From: Roseateles hydrophilus
GTDB taxonomy: Bacteria > Pseudomonadota > Gammaproteobacteria > Burkholderiales > Burkholderiaceae_C
Direction: 5' to 3'
Length of the DNA stretch: 64,000 nucleotides
Assembly: GCF_026712245.1 (NCBI RefSeq)
Contig: NZ_JAPPUY010000001.1
Location: 62,001-126,000 of the forward strand
Part shown: one piece after another, positions 18,049 to 27,013 of the stretch
Position numbering within the stretch: the first letter of the stretch is position 1
Layout: each line of letters begins with the position of its first letter
Made by a program: the position numbers and the translations under genes
The notes under the pieces: model-generated
What the model saw: only the letters and a program-made list of their open reading frames with translations
Databases searched by the model: none
Told to the model about the DNA's origin: nothing

Positions 18049-18624
18049 ATGCCTTTGATTGGAAAGTTACGGACCTGGCACGACGACAAGGGGTTCGGCT
18101 TCATCGCACCCAGCCATGGCGGTGCAGAAATCTTTGTCCACATTGGTGACTTGCCGCGTGATGGCAGTCGGCCGGTGGTCGGTGAAACGCTGCGCTACGA
18201 GCTGGGGCGCGGCGAGGATGGGCGCCCGCGCGCCGTCCGTGTGGTTCGGCTGGCGGTCGGCACGCCGCCCGCGCGGCGCCCGGTGGCCCGGCCACGGGGT
18301 GGTTCCAGCGGGTTGTTGTCCACGCTTCTGTCTGGCGCGCTGGTCTTGGCAGTGCTGGCCGGCGGGGCTACCTGGGTCTATCGCTCGTTCGAGGCGCAGA
18401 ACCACCGCCGTCATCTGGAAGACCAACCCGCCAGCGTGGCGCCCCAACCGGCGGCCGCTGCGGATGCGGGCTTTCGTTGCGATGGGCGCACCCATTGCTC
18501 GCAGATGAATTCCTGCGCCGAGGCAACGTGGTTCATCAACCACTGCCCCGGAACGCAGATGGACGGCAATCACGACGGCGTACCTTGCGAGCAGCAGTTG
18601 TGCACGGGTTCGCTCGGCCGCTGA
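18049..18624 (+). CDS. Cold-shock-domain / transmembrane / Excalibur-domain protein
   Basis: This 191-residue protein has three parts. Residues 1-65 form a cold-shock domain (GKLRTWHDDKGFGFIAPS, EIFVHIGDLP). A basic Pro/Arg linker and one transmembrane helix (about 88-107, LLSGALVLAVLAGGATWVY) follow. The C-terminal 45 residues are a Cys-rich Excalibur calcium-binding domain (FRCDGRTHCSQMNSCAEA ... DGNHDGVPCE). The first part should bind nucleic acid in the cytoplasm, and the Cys/Ca-binding tail should lie in the periplasm. The ligand is unknown. AGGGGG lies 11 nt before the ATG. It is divergent from the PL1 gene and converges with the operon end 9 bp downstream. Confidence 0.85.
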   Translation: MPLIGKLRTWHDDKGFGFIAPSHGGAEIFVHIGDLPRDGSRPVVGETLRYELGRGEDGRPRAVRVVRLAVGTPPARRPVARPRGGSSGLLSTLLSGALVLAVLAGGATWVYRSFEAQNHRRHLEDQPASVAPQPAAAADAGFRCDGRTHCSQMNSCAEATWFINHCPGTQMDGNHDGVPCEQQLCTGSLGR

Positions 18625-18633
18625 GGTCGTTGC

Positions 18634-19404
18634 TCAGACTGCCAGCAGGCGCTGCAGCCACCGCGCCACCAGCCCCGGCCACTGATCCTGCGTGCCGTCC
18701 AGCCCGCGCAGCGCGAAGCCGTGTTCGGCTTGCGGGAAGACGTGCGCCTCCACATCCAGCTGGTGCTGCTGCGCCGCGACGATGAGGTTGAGCGCATGCT
18801 GCACCGGCACGACGGGGTCGTGCAGCGCATAGGCCAGGAACACGGGGCACTTGGGCAGGCCGTGGGGCTCGGTGGCGATGCCGATGGGCCAGGCGTCGTA
18901 GAAGGCCTGCTTCTCGGGCGGCGGGAAGTCGGGCTTGCCTGGCGGGAACTTGTGGCTGCGGTGGTTGGCGTTCAGCGGCGCGTAGGCGATGACGGCGCCG
19001 GCACTGTCACGCTGGCAGGCCATCACGCCGGCCAGGTGGCCGCCGGAGGACAGGCCCACGTGCAGCAGCGGCAGCGGCGGCAGCGTGGCCAGCACGTCCA
19101 GCGCGCGCAGGCCGTCCTGCAGCGCGATGTCGAAGGGGTGGCCGTCGTGGCCGGGCAGGCGGTGCACCAGCACGTAGGCGTCCAGCCCCAGCGTGTTCAG
19201 CCACTGCGCGACCTCCACGCCCTCCTTGTCGTGCATCAGCTGCAGGTAGCCGCCACCGGCGTAGACGAGGGCGCGGCCGCGGGCGGGTGTGGGTGACGGG
19301 TAGGCGTGTAGCTCGGCGCGCGTGGGGCGGCGGCAGATGCGGTCCGGCGCGCTGCCGTCGAAGGTGTTGGGGGCGCCGTCGGTCAGGGCGATCACGGCGC
19401 TCAT
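18634..19404 (-). CDS. Alpha/beta-hydrolase, probable carbohydrate acetylesterase
   Basis: This 256-residue protein has no signal peptide. The alpha/beta-hydrolase core shows an oxyanion-type GRALVYAGGGYLQL strand, nucleophile elbow GLSSGGH, acid residue in YALHDPVVP, and catalytic His in AEHGF. These resemble BD-FAE/acetyl-xylan-esterase-like proteins that deacetylate plant oligosaccharides. It is the last gene of the 12-gene rhamnose/RG-I operon and overlaps the GH43 gene by ATGA. Without a leader it should act on imported acetylated oligosaccharides in the cytoplasm. The exact substrate is inferred from context. Confidence 0.78.
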   Translation of the reverse strand: MSAVIALTDGAPNTFDGSAPDRICRRPTRAELHAYPSPTPARGRALVYAGGGYLQLMHDKEGVEVAQWLNTLGLDAYVLVHRLPGHDGHPFDIALQDGLRALDVLATLPPLPLLHVGLSSGGHLAGVMACQRDSAGAVIAYAPLNANHRSHKFPPGKPDFPPPEKQAFYDAWPIGIATEPHGLPKCPVFLAYALHDPVVPVQHALNLIVAAQQHQLDVEAHVFPQAEHGFALRGLDGTQDQWPGLVARWLQRLLAV

Positions 19405-20441
19405 CGCTGCGTCTCCTTCAGCGGCTGGCCGAAGTCGGGCATGCCGTCGGCCGTGAACGCGAGCGGCTGCACGCGGGTGGCGCGGCCGGTGTCCTTCAGC
19501 GGGTCACCCTTGACGTCGCGGTAGTTGCGGGCGTGGAAGACATTGAGCACCGTGCCGTCGGGCTCGACGAGGAAGCTGTTGTGGCCGGGGCCGTACTGGC
19601 TGTTCTCTGCGCTGCTGCTGAACACCGGGCCGGGCGACTTGCGCCAGCTCTTCGGGTCCAGCAGGTCGGCGTTCTCGTCGGCCCACAGCAGGCCCAGGCA
19701 GTACTCGGCGCCGGTGCCGGCGGCCGAGTAGGTCATGAACACGCGGCCGCCGCGGACCAGCACGGCCGGCGCCTCGTTGACCTGGTGGCGCACCTTCTCC
19801 CATGCGTACTCGGGCTGGGTCAGGCGCACCTGTGGCCCTTCCAGCTCGGTGGGGCTCTTCATGCGCGAGAGGTAGATGTCGGTGCTGTGGTTCTTCTTGG
19901 CCGGATCCGTCTGGGCCCAGGCCATGTAGCGCTGGCCGCGGTGCTCGAAGACGGTGGCGTCCAGCGTGAACGTGTCCCACGCGGTCTTGACCTGGCCGCG
20001 CTCCACCCACTCGCCTTGCATCGGGTCGGGGGACGTGTTCTCCAGCGTCCACAGGCGGATCTTCCAGGGCTCCTTCGCTTCACCGGCGCTGAAATGGATG
20101 AACCAGCGGCCGTCCAGCAAGGCCAGCTCAGGCGCCCAGATGTGGCGGCTCATGGGGCCGCTGTCGTGCTTGCGCCAGATGACCTTGGCGTCGGCCGTGG
20201 CGAGGCCGGCAATGCTGCGGGCACGGCGCAGTTCCAGCAGGTCGTAGGCGGGCACGGTGGCCATCAGGTAGTACCAGCCGTCGTGGCGCAGGATCTGAGG
20301 GTCGGCGCGCTGGGTGACCAGCGGATTGGGCCAGGGCAGGGCGGCCGGGGCGGGTGCGGCGGGCGCCTGCGCGAGCGCGGGCAGGGCAGGCGTGAGCAGG
20401 GCAGCGGCCAGCAGGTGGCGTCGGTTCAATGCGTGGGTCAT
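19401..20441 (-). CDS. GH43 family glycosidase with Tat-like signal
   Basis: This 346-residue protein opens MTHALNRRHLLAAALL, an RR-containing leader that looks Tat-type, ending near ALAQ. The GH43 propeller follows: Asp in QRADPQILRHDGWYYLM, Asp-equivalent region in IWAPELALLDGRWFIHF, and Glu in NEAPAVLVRGGRVFMTYSA. It probably removes arabinose or a related side-chain sugar. The frame is open much further upstream, but that part is inside GH95 in another frame; the ATG at 20441 lies 5 bp after the GH95 stop. Its stop overlaps the esterase start (ATGA). Confidence 0.85.
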   Translation of the reverse strand: MTHALNRRHLLAAALLTPALPALAQAPAAPAPAALPWPNPLVTQRADPQILRHDGWYYLMATVPAYDLLELRRARSIAGLATADAKVIWRKHDSGPMSRHIWAPELALLDGRWFIHFSAGEAKEPWKIRLWTLENTSPDPMQGEWVERGQVKTAWDTFTLDATVFEHRGQRYMAWAQTDPAKKNHSTDIYLSRMKSPTELEGPQVRLTQPEYAWEKVRHQVNEAPAVLVRGGRVFMTYSAAGTGAEYCLGLLWADENADLLDPKSWRKSPGPVFSSSAENSQYGPGHNSFLVEPDGTVLNVFHARNYRDVKGDPLKDTGRATRVQPLAFTADGMPDFGQPLKETQR

Positions 20442-20446
20442 GGGTC

Positions 20447-22819
20447 TCAGAGGCGTTGCAGCCGGCCGTCGCGGCGTTCGAAGCGGGCGGTCTGGCCGGC
20501 CGCGAGTTTCAGGGGCAATTGGCCGCCGCGCCAGCGCAGTTCTGTACTGCCGCCAATCTTGCTGGCGATGCTCAGCGTCTGCAGCTCGCCGCCCCGCCAG
20601 CTGAACGCCAGCTCGAAGCCGCCGCGCGCGCACAGCCCGCGCACGCGGCCGTCGGGCCAGGCCTTGGGGCAGGCGGGCAGCAGCGTGATGCGCCCGCGGT
20701 GCGACTGCAGCAGCAGCTCGGCAATGCCGGCCGCACCGCCGAAGTTGCCGTCGATCTGGAAGGGCGGGTGCGCGTCGAACAGGTTGGGGTAGCTGCGCTT
20801 GGGGTGCAGCAGGCGGTTCAGCGTCGCGTAGGCCTGCTCGCCGTCCTGCAGGCGCGCCCACAGGTTGATGCGCCAGCCTATGCCCCAGCCGGTGGTGTCG
20901 TCACCGCGGCGCACCATCACGTTGCGGGCGGCGGCGGCCAGTGCCGGCGTGTCCTCGGGCGTGATCTGTGCCGACGGGTACAGCGCATACAGGTGCGACA
21001 CATGGCGGTGCTGCAGCTCCGGGGCCTGCAGGTCCCAGTCCTCCAGCCATTCCTGCAGCTGGCCGGCCTGGCCGATGCGGTCGGGCGGCAGGCGGTCGCG
21101 CATGGCCAGGCAGTCGCGAGCGAACGGCCGGTCGGTGCGCAGCTCGCGCGCGGCCTCGGCGGCGTAGGCGAACAGGTCGCGCAGCAGCTGGCTGTCCATG
21201 GCCGGGCCGGCGCAGACGGAGGAGCCGTGCGGGTGGCTGTTTTCGGGCGAGACGCTGGGGTTGGTGACCATGAAGCCGCTCTTCGGGTCCTTCACCAGCG
21301 TGGCGAGCTGGAACTCGGCGGCGCCCTTCAGCAGCGGGTACAGGCGCCGCAGCAGCGCCGGGTCACGCCGGAACAGCCAGCTCTCCCACAGCGTATTCAC
21401 CAGCCACACGCCACCCATGGGCCACAGGCCCCACTGGGCGCCGTCGGTCGGTGCGGCCACGCGCCAGCCGTCGGTGTTGTGGAAGGCCACCCAGCCCGGG
21501 GCGCCGAACATCTTCTGCGCCACGCCCGCGCCGGTGATGGCCAGGTCCTCCACCATCGCGAACAGCGGCTCCACGGTCTCGCCGAGGTTGCACAGCTCGG
21601 CGGGCCAGTAGTTCATCTCCGTGTTGATGTTGATGGTCCACTTGGACCCCCAAGACGGGTTGGTCTTTTCGTTCCACAGCCCCTGCAGGTTGGCCGGGAA
21701 GCGCGAGCCCGGGCGTGAGCTGGCCAGCAGCAGGTAGCGGCCGTACTGCAGGTACAGCGCGGCCAGGCCGGGGTCGCGCCCCTCGGCGAAGCGGGCGATG
21801 CGCTCGTCGGTGGGCAGGGCGCCGTTGGGGCCGGTGCCGAGGTCGATGGCCACGCGCTGGAACAGCGCCTGGTGATCCTCGCGGTGGGCCTGCCGCAGTG
21901 CCTCGGGCCCGCGTGCCAGGGCGGCAGCCAGCGTCTGCGCGTTCAGCGCGGCCGGGTCGGCGGAGATGTCATCGAAGCGCTTGTAGCCGGTGGCGCCAGC
22001 GATGAGGATGAACACCTCGTCGGCCCCTTGCACGGCCAGGCCGCCGTTGCGGGCCGAGACCTTGCCGCCGCGTGCGATGAGCTGCAGCCGGCACTCGAAG
22101 GGCAGCCGGCCTTCGATGCCGCCCACCGTGGGGCTGGTGCCGGCCACCCACAGCGTGTGCTGGCCTTCACCGCCACTGGACTTCTGGTGCGGCGCGGTTA
22201 GCGTGATGTCGGCGGTGATCCATTTGGGCTTGTCGGCGGACAGGCGCACGACGATGAGCTGGTCGGCTGCCGATGCGTAGACCTCGCGTGTCAACGTCGC
22301 GCTGCCGGCACGAAAGCGCGTGGTGGCGACGGCCTCGTCCAGGTCCAGGCTGCGTTCGTAGTCGCGCACGCCGTCCAGGCCGGGGAAGACCAGCAGCAGC
22401 TCGGCCAGCGGCTGGTAGCTCATCTGGCGGTTGGGCGTGCCCAGCAGCGTCTCGTTGGCCAGCTTCTCGGCCTCGGCGTAGCGGCCGGCAAACACCAGCT
22501 CGCGCACCTTGGGCAGGCCTTCGCGCGCCTTCGGGTTGGTCGTGTCGTAGGGCCCGCCGGAGAAGAAGCTGTTCTCGTTGAGCTGCAGCCGCTCCATGTG
22601 CGTGCCGCCGAACACCATGGCGCCCAGTCGTCCATTGCCTACCGGCAGCGCCTGCACCCATTCATCGGCGGGGCGGCGGTACCAGAGGCGGTGTTCGCTG
22701 CCGGCGGCCTGCGCTTGGGTCGGAGCGGCCAGCAAGGGCATGAGGGGCACGCCCAGGCGCAGCAGTGCGGCCTGGGACGCCTGCTGTTGCAGCCAGCTGC
22801 GGCGCGTGGTGTCGGTCAC
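20447..22819 (-). CDS. GH95 family glycosidase (alpha-L-fucosidase/alpha-L-galactosidase)
   Basis: This 790-residue protein has an RR-containing leader (TRRSWLQQQ ... AQAAG). GH95 hallmarks appear in order: WVQALPVGNGRLGAMVFGG, LQLNENSFFSGGPYD, FPANLQGLWNEKTNPSWGS, NTEMNYWPAELCNLGE, HRHVSHLYALYPSAQITP and PPFQIDGNFGGAAGIAELL. These regions carry the Glu, Asn and Asp residues used in GH95 inverting catalysis. Members remove terminal L-fucose or L-galactose, sugars found on pectin side chains. The start is a GTG at 22819 with AGGAGA 6 nt upstream. It begins 36 bp after the stop of the upstream GH28. Confidence 0.9.
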   Translation of the reverse strand: MTDTTRRSWLQQQASQAALLRLGVPLMPLLAAPTQAQAAGSEHRLWYRRPADEWVQALPVGNGRLGAMVFGGTHMERLQLNENSFFSGGPYDTTNPKAREGLPKVRELVFAGRYAEAEKLANETLLGTPNRQMSYQPLAELLLVFPGLDGVRDYERSLDLDEAVATTRFRAGSATLTREVYASAADQLIVVRLSADKPKWITADITLTAPHQKSSGGEGQHTLWVAGTSPTVGGIEGRLPFECRLQLIARGGKVSARNGGLAVQGADEVFILIAGATGYKRFDDISADPAALNAQTLAAALARGPEALRQAHREDHQALFQRVAIDLGTGPNGALPTDERIARFAEGRDPGLAALYLQYGRYLLLASSRPGSRFPANLQGLWNEKTNPSWGSKWTININTEMNYWPAELCNLGETVEPLFAMVEDLAITGAGVAQKMFGAPGWVAFHNTDGWRVAAPTDGAQWGLWPMGGVWLVNTLWESWLFRRDPALLRRLYPLLKGAAEFQLATLVKDPKSGFMVTNPSVSPENSHPHGSSVCAGPAMDSQLLRDLFAYAAEAARELRTDRPFARDCLAMRDRLPPDRIGQAGQLQEWLEDWDLQAPELQHRHVSHLYALYPSAQITPEDTPALAAAARNVMVRRGDDTTGWGIGWRINLWARLQDGEQAYATLNRLLHPKRSYPNLFDAHPPFQIDGNFGGAAGIAELLLQSHRGRITLLPACPKAWPDGRVRGLCARGGFELAFSWRGGELQTLSIASKIGGSTELRWRGGQLPLKLAAGQTARFERRDGRLQRL

Positions 22820-22855
22820 GGGGTGTCTCCTGTGGTGTTGTTGTGGTGCCGAGTG

Positions 22856-24274
22856 TCAATCTGCGATGTCGACCTGCTGGGCGTGGCGGTGGTCGTGGGC
22901 GCCGCCCAGCAGCCGCTGCACGCGCACGCGCCGGATGCGGACACCCCGCACCGGCAGCGACGCCTCCCCGCGCAGCCGGCTCACGTGCTGGGCCTCGGCC
23001 ACCTCGACGTCGGACACGAACACCCCCTCGATGGGCGTGAGGCGCTTCTCCAGCGTCGGCATCAGCGTGCGCCACTGGTAGAGCACGTCCATGTCCACGT
23101 CCAGCACGCTGCCCACCAGCCGGTGCGCCTTCACGCGGCGCAGGTGGATGTTGCGCACGTGTCCGCCGCGGCGCTCGTTGGTCTTCACGAACAGCAGGTT
23201 GAACAGCTGCACCTTGTGCGTGCTGGCGCGGTTGTCGACCTCGCAGTCCTCCACCAGCACCTCCGACACGCCACCCGCCAGCTCGCTGCCGATGGCCATC
23301 AGCTGGTGGCCGTTGAGCACCTTGCAGCGCCGCACTACGATGTGCCGCGACGGTGTGGCCAGCCGCCAGCCGTCGCGCTCGCGGCCGGACTTGACGGAGA
23401 TGGCGTCGTCGCCTTGGTCGAACGTGCAGTCCTCGATGAGCACGCGCTGGCTCATCTCGGGGTCGATGCCGTCGTTGTTGTGGCCGTGGGCGCGGATGCT
23501 GATGCCGCGGATCAACACGTCCTCGCAGAGGAAGGGATGCACCGTCCAGAACGGACTGTTGACGATGCGCACGCCCTCCAGCCGCACGCGCTGGCAGCGG
23601 TTGAAGTGCAGGAAGGGCGGGCGCAGCCGCGCGCCGGGCATGAAGGCCTCGTCCGTCATGCGCCGCTCGGTGGCGGGCACGCCGTCGACGGACATGCGGT
23701 ACAGCGCCACCAGCGCATCCATGTGCGATTTGGGCCGCGTGAACCACTGCGTCCACACGTCCATGCCGGCTTCCAGCGTGCCGGCGCCGCTGACGGCGAT
23801 GTCCTCGGCGCCGAAGGCGTAGACCAGGGGCGAATGGATCATGCACTCCAGCCCTTCCCAGCTGGCCTGCACCGCGGGCAGGTAGTCGGCCGGGTCGGAA
23901 GAGAAGTGCAGCGTGGCGCCCGCCTTCAGGTGCAGCTCGACACGGCTTTTGAGGTGCACCGGCCCGGTGGGCCAGCGGCCGGGCGGCACGATGACGGTGC
24001 CGCCACCGGCGCCATGCGCGGCGGCAATGGCCGCAGCCAGCGCGGCCGACGTGGCGGCCTGGCTGTCGACGCGGGCGCCGAAGTCGGTGATCGTGAAGCG
24101 CGGCCGACCGGTGAAGACCGGCAGCGTCAGCGCCGGCATGTCGAAGGGCGTGGGCCCGACCGGCAGGCGCTCGGTGGCCAGCGGCCGGGCCGCCGGCACG
24201 GCGCAGCCCGTCAGCGTGCTGCTGGCGGCCGCTGCGGTGCCGGCGGCCAGCAGCGTGCGGCGGCTCAGCCTCAC
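22856..24274 (-). CDS. GH28 family pectin glycosidase, Tat lipoprotein
   Basis: This 472-residue protein begins RLSRRTLLAAG, a Tat-type motif, and runs to a lipobox (SSTLTGC), suggesting a Tat-exported lipoprotein. The GH28 beta-helix follows: TDFGARVDSQAATSAALAAA, catalytic Asp motifs NNDGIDPEM and QGDDAISVKSG, and FVKTNERRGG in place of RIK. The usual GHG is replaced by NGHQLMAIGSE. Substrates of bacterial GH28 include polygalacturonate and rhamnogalacturonan ends. The start is the GTG at 24274, which overlaps the PL26 stop as GTGA; the open frame upstream to 24355 lies inside PL26. Confidence 0.87.
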   Translation of the reverse strand: MRLSRRTLLAAGTAAAASSTLTGCAVPAARPLATERLPVGPTPFDMPALTLPVFTGRPRFTITDFGARVDSQAATSAALAAAIAAAHGAGGGTVIVPPGRWPTGPVHLKSRVELHLKAGATLHFSSDPADYLPAVQASWEGLECMIHSPLVYAFGAEDIAVSGAGTLEAGMDVWTQWFTRPKSHMDALVALYRMSVDGVPATERRMTDEAFMPGARLRPPFLHFNRCQRVRLEGVRIVNSPFWTVHPFLCEDVLIRGISIRAHGHNNDGIDPEMSQRVLIEDCTFDQGDDAISVKSGRERDGWRLATPSRHIVVRRCKVLNGHQLMAIGSELAGGVSEVLVEDCEVDNRASTHKVQLFNLLFVKTNERRGGHVRNIHLRRVKAHRLVGSVLDVDMDVLYQWRTLMPTLEKRLTPIEGVFVSDVEVAEAQHVSRLRGEASLPVRGVRIRRVRVQRLLGGAHDHRHAQQVDIAD

Positions 24275-26994
24275 GGCAGCAGGCCGGCGGCGCGGGCGGC
24301 TTCGTCCAGCGAGTCGCCGATGAGCGCCAGGTTCTGGATGGCGGCCAGGCCCCATTGCGACGAGTCGTTGGTGCTGATGCTGGCCTGCTCTTGCAGCGGC
24401 CGCAGCACGGCCGGGCCGCTGATGCGCCGCACGGTGCCGCCGCCCTTGAGCGCGCGCGAAGCGAAGAACTCGCGCCAGGCGCGCAGCGCCAGCGCACGGT
24501 CGCGCTCGTGGAAGGCGGCGTAGGCGGTCATGCGCGAGCCGGTGTCGGCGAGGTTGCGGCCGCCGGGGTCGCGGCCCAGCAGCGCGGCGATCTCGGCCTT
24601 GGGGGCGTTGTAGTAGCGGCAGTACTCCAGCCAGGCGTGGCGGTAGGCCGGCACGTCCACCAGCGTCAGCAGCTCCGAGTTCATCTCGATGAGCCCGAAC
24701 ACGGCGTTCAGGTGCGAGATCTGCACCACGTCGCCCGGGCCGGCGAAGCGGCCGGTCTTGGCGTCATAGGGCGCGCCGCCGGCAAACCAGCGGCGCTGCA
24801 TGCCGCCGATGCTCTGCATGCCGGCGACGATCTTGTCGCGCCAGCGCGTGTTGCCGGTGCGCTCCCACTCGGCCAGCCAGGCCGCGATCCACGAGCCCCA
24901 GCTGGTGCCGAAACCCACGCCGGGCAGGTCGGTCTGCGGCGGGGCGGCGCTGCGGGCGAGCTTGCGCGAGATGTCGACCTTGGCGATGTCGGCGTCGGAG
25001 TCCAGCAGCTCGCGCATCAGGTCGCCGACGCGCTCGTCGGCGGTGAGGAAGTAGTAGATGCGCCGGTAGGCCGCGTTGGAGACGCGCGGCTGCTTGGACG
25101 AGTCGGACCAGTGCTGCACGCCGTGCCGCGTGCCGAAACCCTTGAAGCGGCCGAGGTGATACACGTCCACCTCGCCGGTGTGGCGCGTCATGGCCTCGGC
25201 CAGCCGGAACACGTCGGCGCGGCCGTTGCGCAGGTAGCTCATCCACAGCCACAGGTCGGGCGACAGCTCGGAGTTGGCCCAGGCGTAGCCGCCGATGTCG
25301 TAGCGCCACATGTGGCGGTCGGCGTCGTAGCTGTGCATCACGTCGCCGTAGTGCCAGAAGCCGTACCAGCGGTGCTGCTCCACCTCGCGCAGGTACTGGT
25401 CCAGCTGCAGCGTGAGCCGGTCTTCCAGCAGCTTGCGGCCGGGCGTGCTGGCGTCCACCGGGTCCCAGTCGCCGAACACGCCGGCCGCGTGCAGGCGCTG
25501 CGGCGTCAGCACCGGGCGCGCCGGGCGGGCCACCTGCTCCGCCATGTCGGACAGCACCTGGTGCGACGGCGTGCCGCCCAGCACCCACAGCTGCAGCTCG
25601 GAGCTGCGGGCGATGCCGACCGACGAGTCCCAGCCGGCCTCGTAGTCCTCGTAGGTGATGTTGAGGCCTTCGATCTCCTTCTCGTGCGTGTCCATGCCGC
25701 CCACAGCGCGGTAGGAGCGCATGTCCATCGCCGGGGCGGAGGGCGAGTACAGCCAGGCCGTCACCGTGGCCAGCGGCGTGGCCGCGCCGCGCACGTCCAG
25801 CCGCACGGGCGCGCGTTGCCAGAAGTCCTTCAGCCCCAGCGCCACGCCGCCCGCGGCGCCGCCGGCGTACACGAGGCCCTGGCTGCGGGTGCCGCCGTTG
25901 GCGTCGATCCAGGCGTGGCCGGGCTGGGTGCGCTTGGTGATGGTGAAGCCGTCGGCGTTCGCCTGCGACAGCGAGAAATCACTCCATTCCGGAATCCACT
26001 TCAGCCCGTTGAAGACCGGGCGGGCCATGCCGTCCAGCGGCGGCAGCGCGCGGCCGGCGACCTGGGCGTCCTTGAAGGCCTGGCCGGGGTCGCGGCGCAG
26101 GCCGGTGACGGGGCGCACGGCCTCGCCCCACACGCCCACGCCCTCGCCCGAGAAGCGCACGTGGCGGTCGAAGGTGGCGTCCGACATGGGCACCTGCGCC
26201 GTCACGCCAAGGCCGGCGATGAAGTCACGGGCCGGGTCGCCGTCCCAGATGAAGCTGTGCACCAGTCGCACGCTCTCGGTGCCGGCGTAGAAGTACAGCC
26301 GCACCGAGAACGGCAGCCAGTCGCGGCTCTGGCCGTCGCCCGTCGCGCGGTGGGTGCCGTCGAGCTTGAGCACGGCGCGCACGGGGCCTTGCTGCTCGAC
26401 GGTCACGGTGTGGACCTGGCTGCTGAAGGCCTGGCGGGCCGTCTTGCCGGCCAGCTCGGGCTCGGCGCCGTCCTGGCGCAGCGCGACGAGCTGCAGGTTC
26501 TGCATCGTCACGCGGCCGGCGCGCGTGGCCTGCTCGATGAGCACGGTGCCGCGCGTGGGCACCGTCCATTGCAAGTCACCGACGCTGATGACGATCTGCG
26601 TGGCGGACTGCGTCAGGCTCAGGCCGCCCGGCGCCGGCTTGCCGGTGCCCAGCGTCAGCGGGCCTGGCGGCGTGCCGCCGGCCAGCGCATGCGCCGTCCA
26701 CTTCAGCGAGCCGTCGGGCCAGAAGGCCAGCGGCCAGGACTGCACCGGGTGGTTGCCCAGCTTGAAGTCGGGCTTGCCGCGCAGCTGGCCGCGCGGCCAG
26801 GGCACGCCGAAGGTGGCCCCTTCGAAGCGCGCAGGGGCGGCGCCGTCCAGCCAGCGCAGCGTCGTGTCGCTGACCGGTGTGGTGGTGGTCGGCACGTTGG
26901 CCGTGGCGGCCTGGCCCGGCTGGGGCAGGGTGCTGGCGAGCGAGGCGGCGGCGGTGGCTTGCAGGAAGCCGCGACGGGAAGGGAATGCGGGCAT
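24271..26994 (-). CDS. PL26-type exo-rhamnogalacturonan lyase (PcRGLX/YetA-like), Tat-exported
   Basis: This 907-residue protein has a classical Tat leader (PSRRGFLQATAAASLASTL). An N-terminal beta domain (LRWLDGAAPARFEGATFGVPWPRG) leads to a large region matching the exo-rhamnogalacturonan lyase/YetA family. Hallmarks are RDWLPFSVRLYFYAGTESVRLVHSF, NLNITYEDYEAGWDSSVG-type sequence, HRWYGFWHYGDVMHSYD, RYDIGGYAWANSELSPDLWLW and HTGEVDVYHLGRFKGFGTRHGVQHW. Its fungal homologue in PL26 releases unsaturated GalA-Rha disaccharides from RG-I ends. The ATG has GGAGA 6-7 nt upstream. It follows GH2 by 19 bp and overlaps GH28 by GTGA. Confidence 0.85.
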   Translation of the reverse strand: MPAFPSRRGFLQATAAASLASTLPQPGQAATANVPTTTTPVSDTTLRWLDGAAPARFEGATFGVPWPRGQLRGKPDFKLGNHPVQSWPLAFWPDGSLKWTAHALAGGTPPGPLTLGTGKPAPGGLSLTQSATQIVISVGDLQWTVPTRGTVLIEQATRAGRVTMQNLQLVALRQDGAEPELAGKTARQAFSSQVHTVTVEQQGPVRAVLKLDGTHRATGDGQSRDWLPFSVRLYFYAGTESVRLVHSFIWDGDPARDFIAGLGVTAQVPMSDATFDRHVRFSGEGVGVWGEAVRPVTGLRRDPGQAFKDAQVAGRALPPLDGMARPVFNGLKWIPEWSDFSLSQANADGFTITKRTQPGHAWIDANGGTRSQGLVYAGGAAGGVALGLKDFWQRAPVRLDVRGAATPLATVTAWLYSPSAPAMDMRSYRAVGGMDTHEKEIEGLNITYEDYEAGWDSSVGIARSSELQLWVLGGTPSHQVLSDMAEQVARPARPVLTPQRLHAAGVFGDWDPVDASTPGRKLLEDRLTLQLDQYLREVEQHRWYGFWHYGDVMHSYDADRHMWRYDIGGYAWANSELSPDLWLWMSYLRNGRADVFRLAEAMTRHTGEVDVYHLGRFKGFGTRHGVQHWSDSSKQPRVSNAAYRRIYYFLTADERVGDLMRELLDSDADIAKVDISRKLARSAAPPQTDLPGVGFGTSWGSWIAAWLAEWERTGNTRWRDKIVAGMQSIGGMQRRWFAGGAPYDAKTGRFAGPGDVVQISHLNAVFGLIEMNSELLTLVDVPAYRHAWLEYCRYYNAPKAEIAALLGRDPGGRNLADTGSRMTAYAAFHERDRALALRAWREFFASRALKGGGTVRRISGPAVLRPLQEQASISTNDSSQWGLAAIQNLALIGDSLDEAARAAGLLP

Positions 26995-27013
26995 GTATGT
27001 CTCCGGCGCCGGC

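Noticed and set aside
12426-18624. Genomic island or transfer event splitting the pectin locus
   Set aside because: No integrase, repeats, tRNA or change in base composition at the edges of the MipA/two-component segment.
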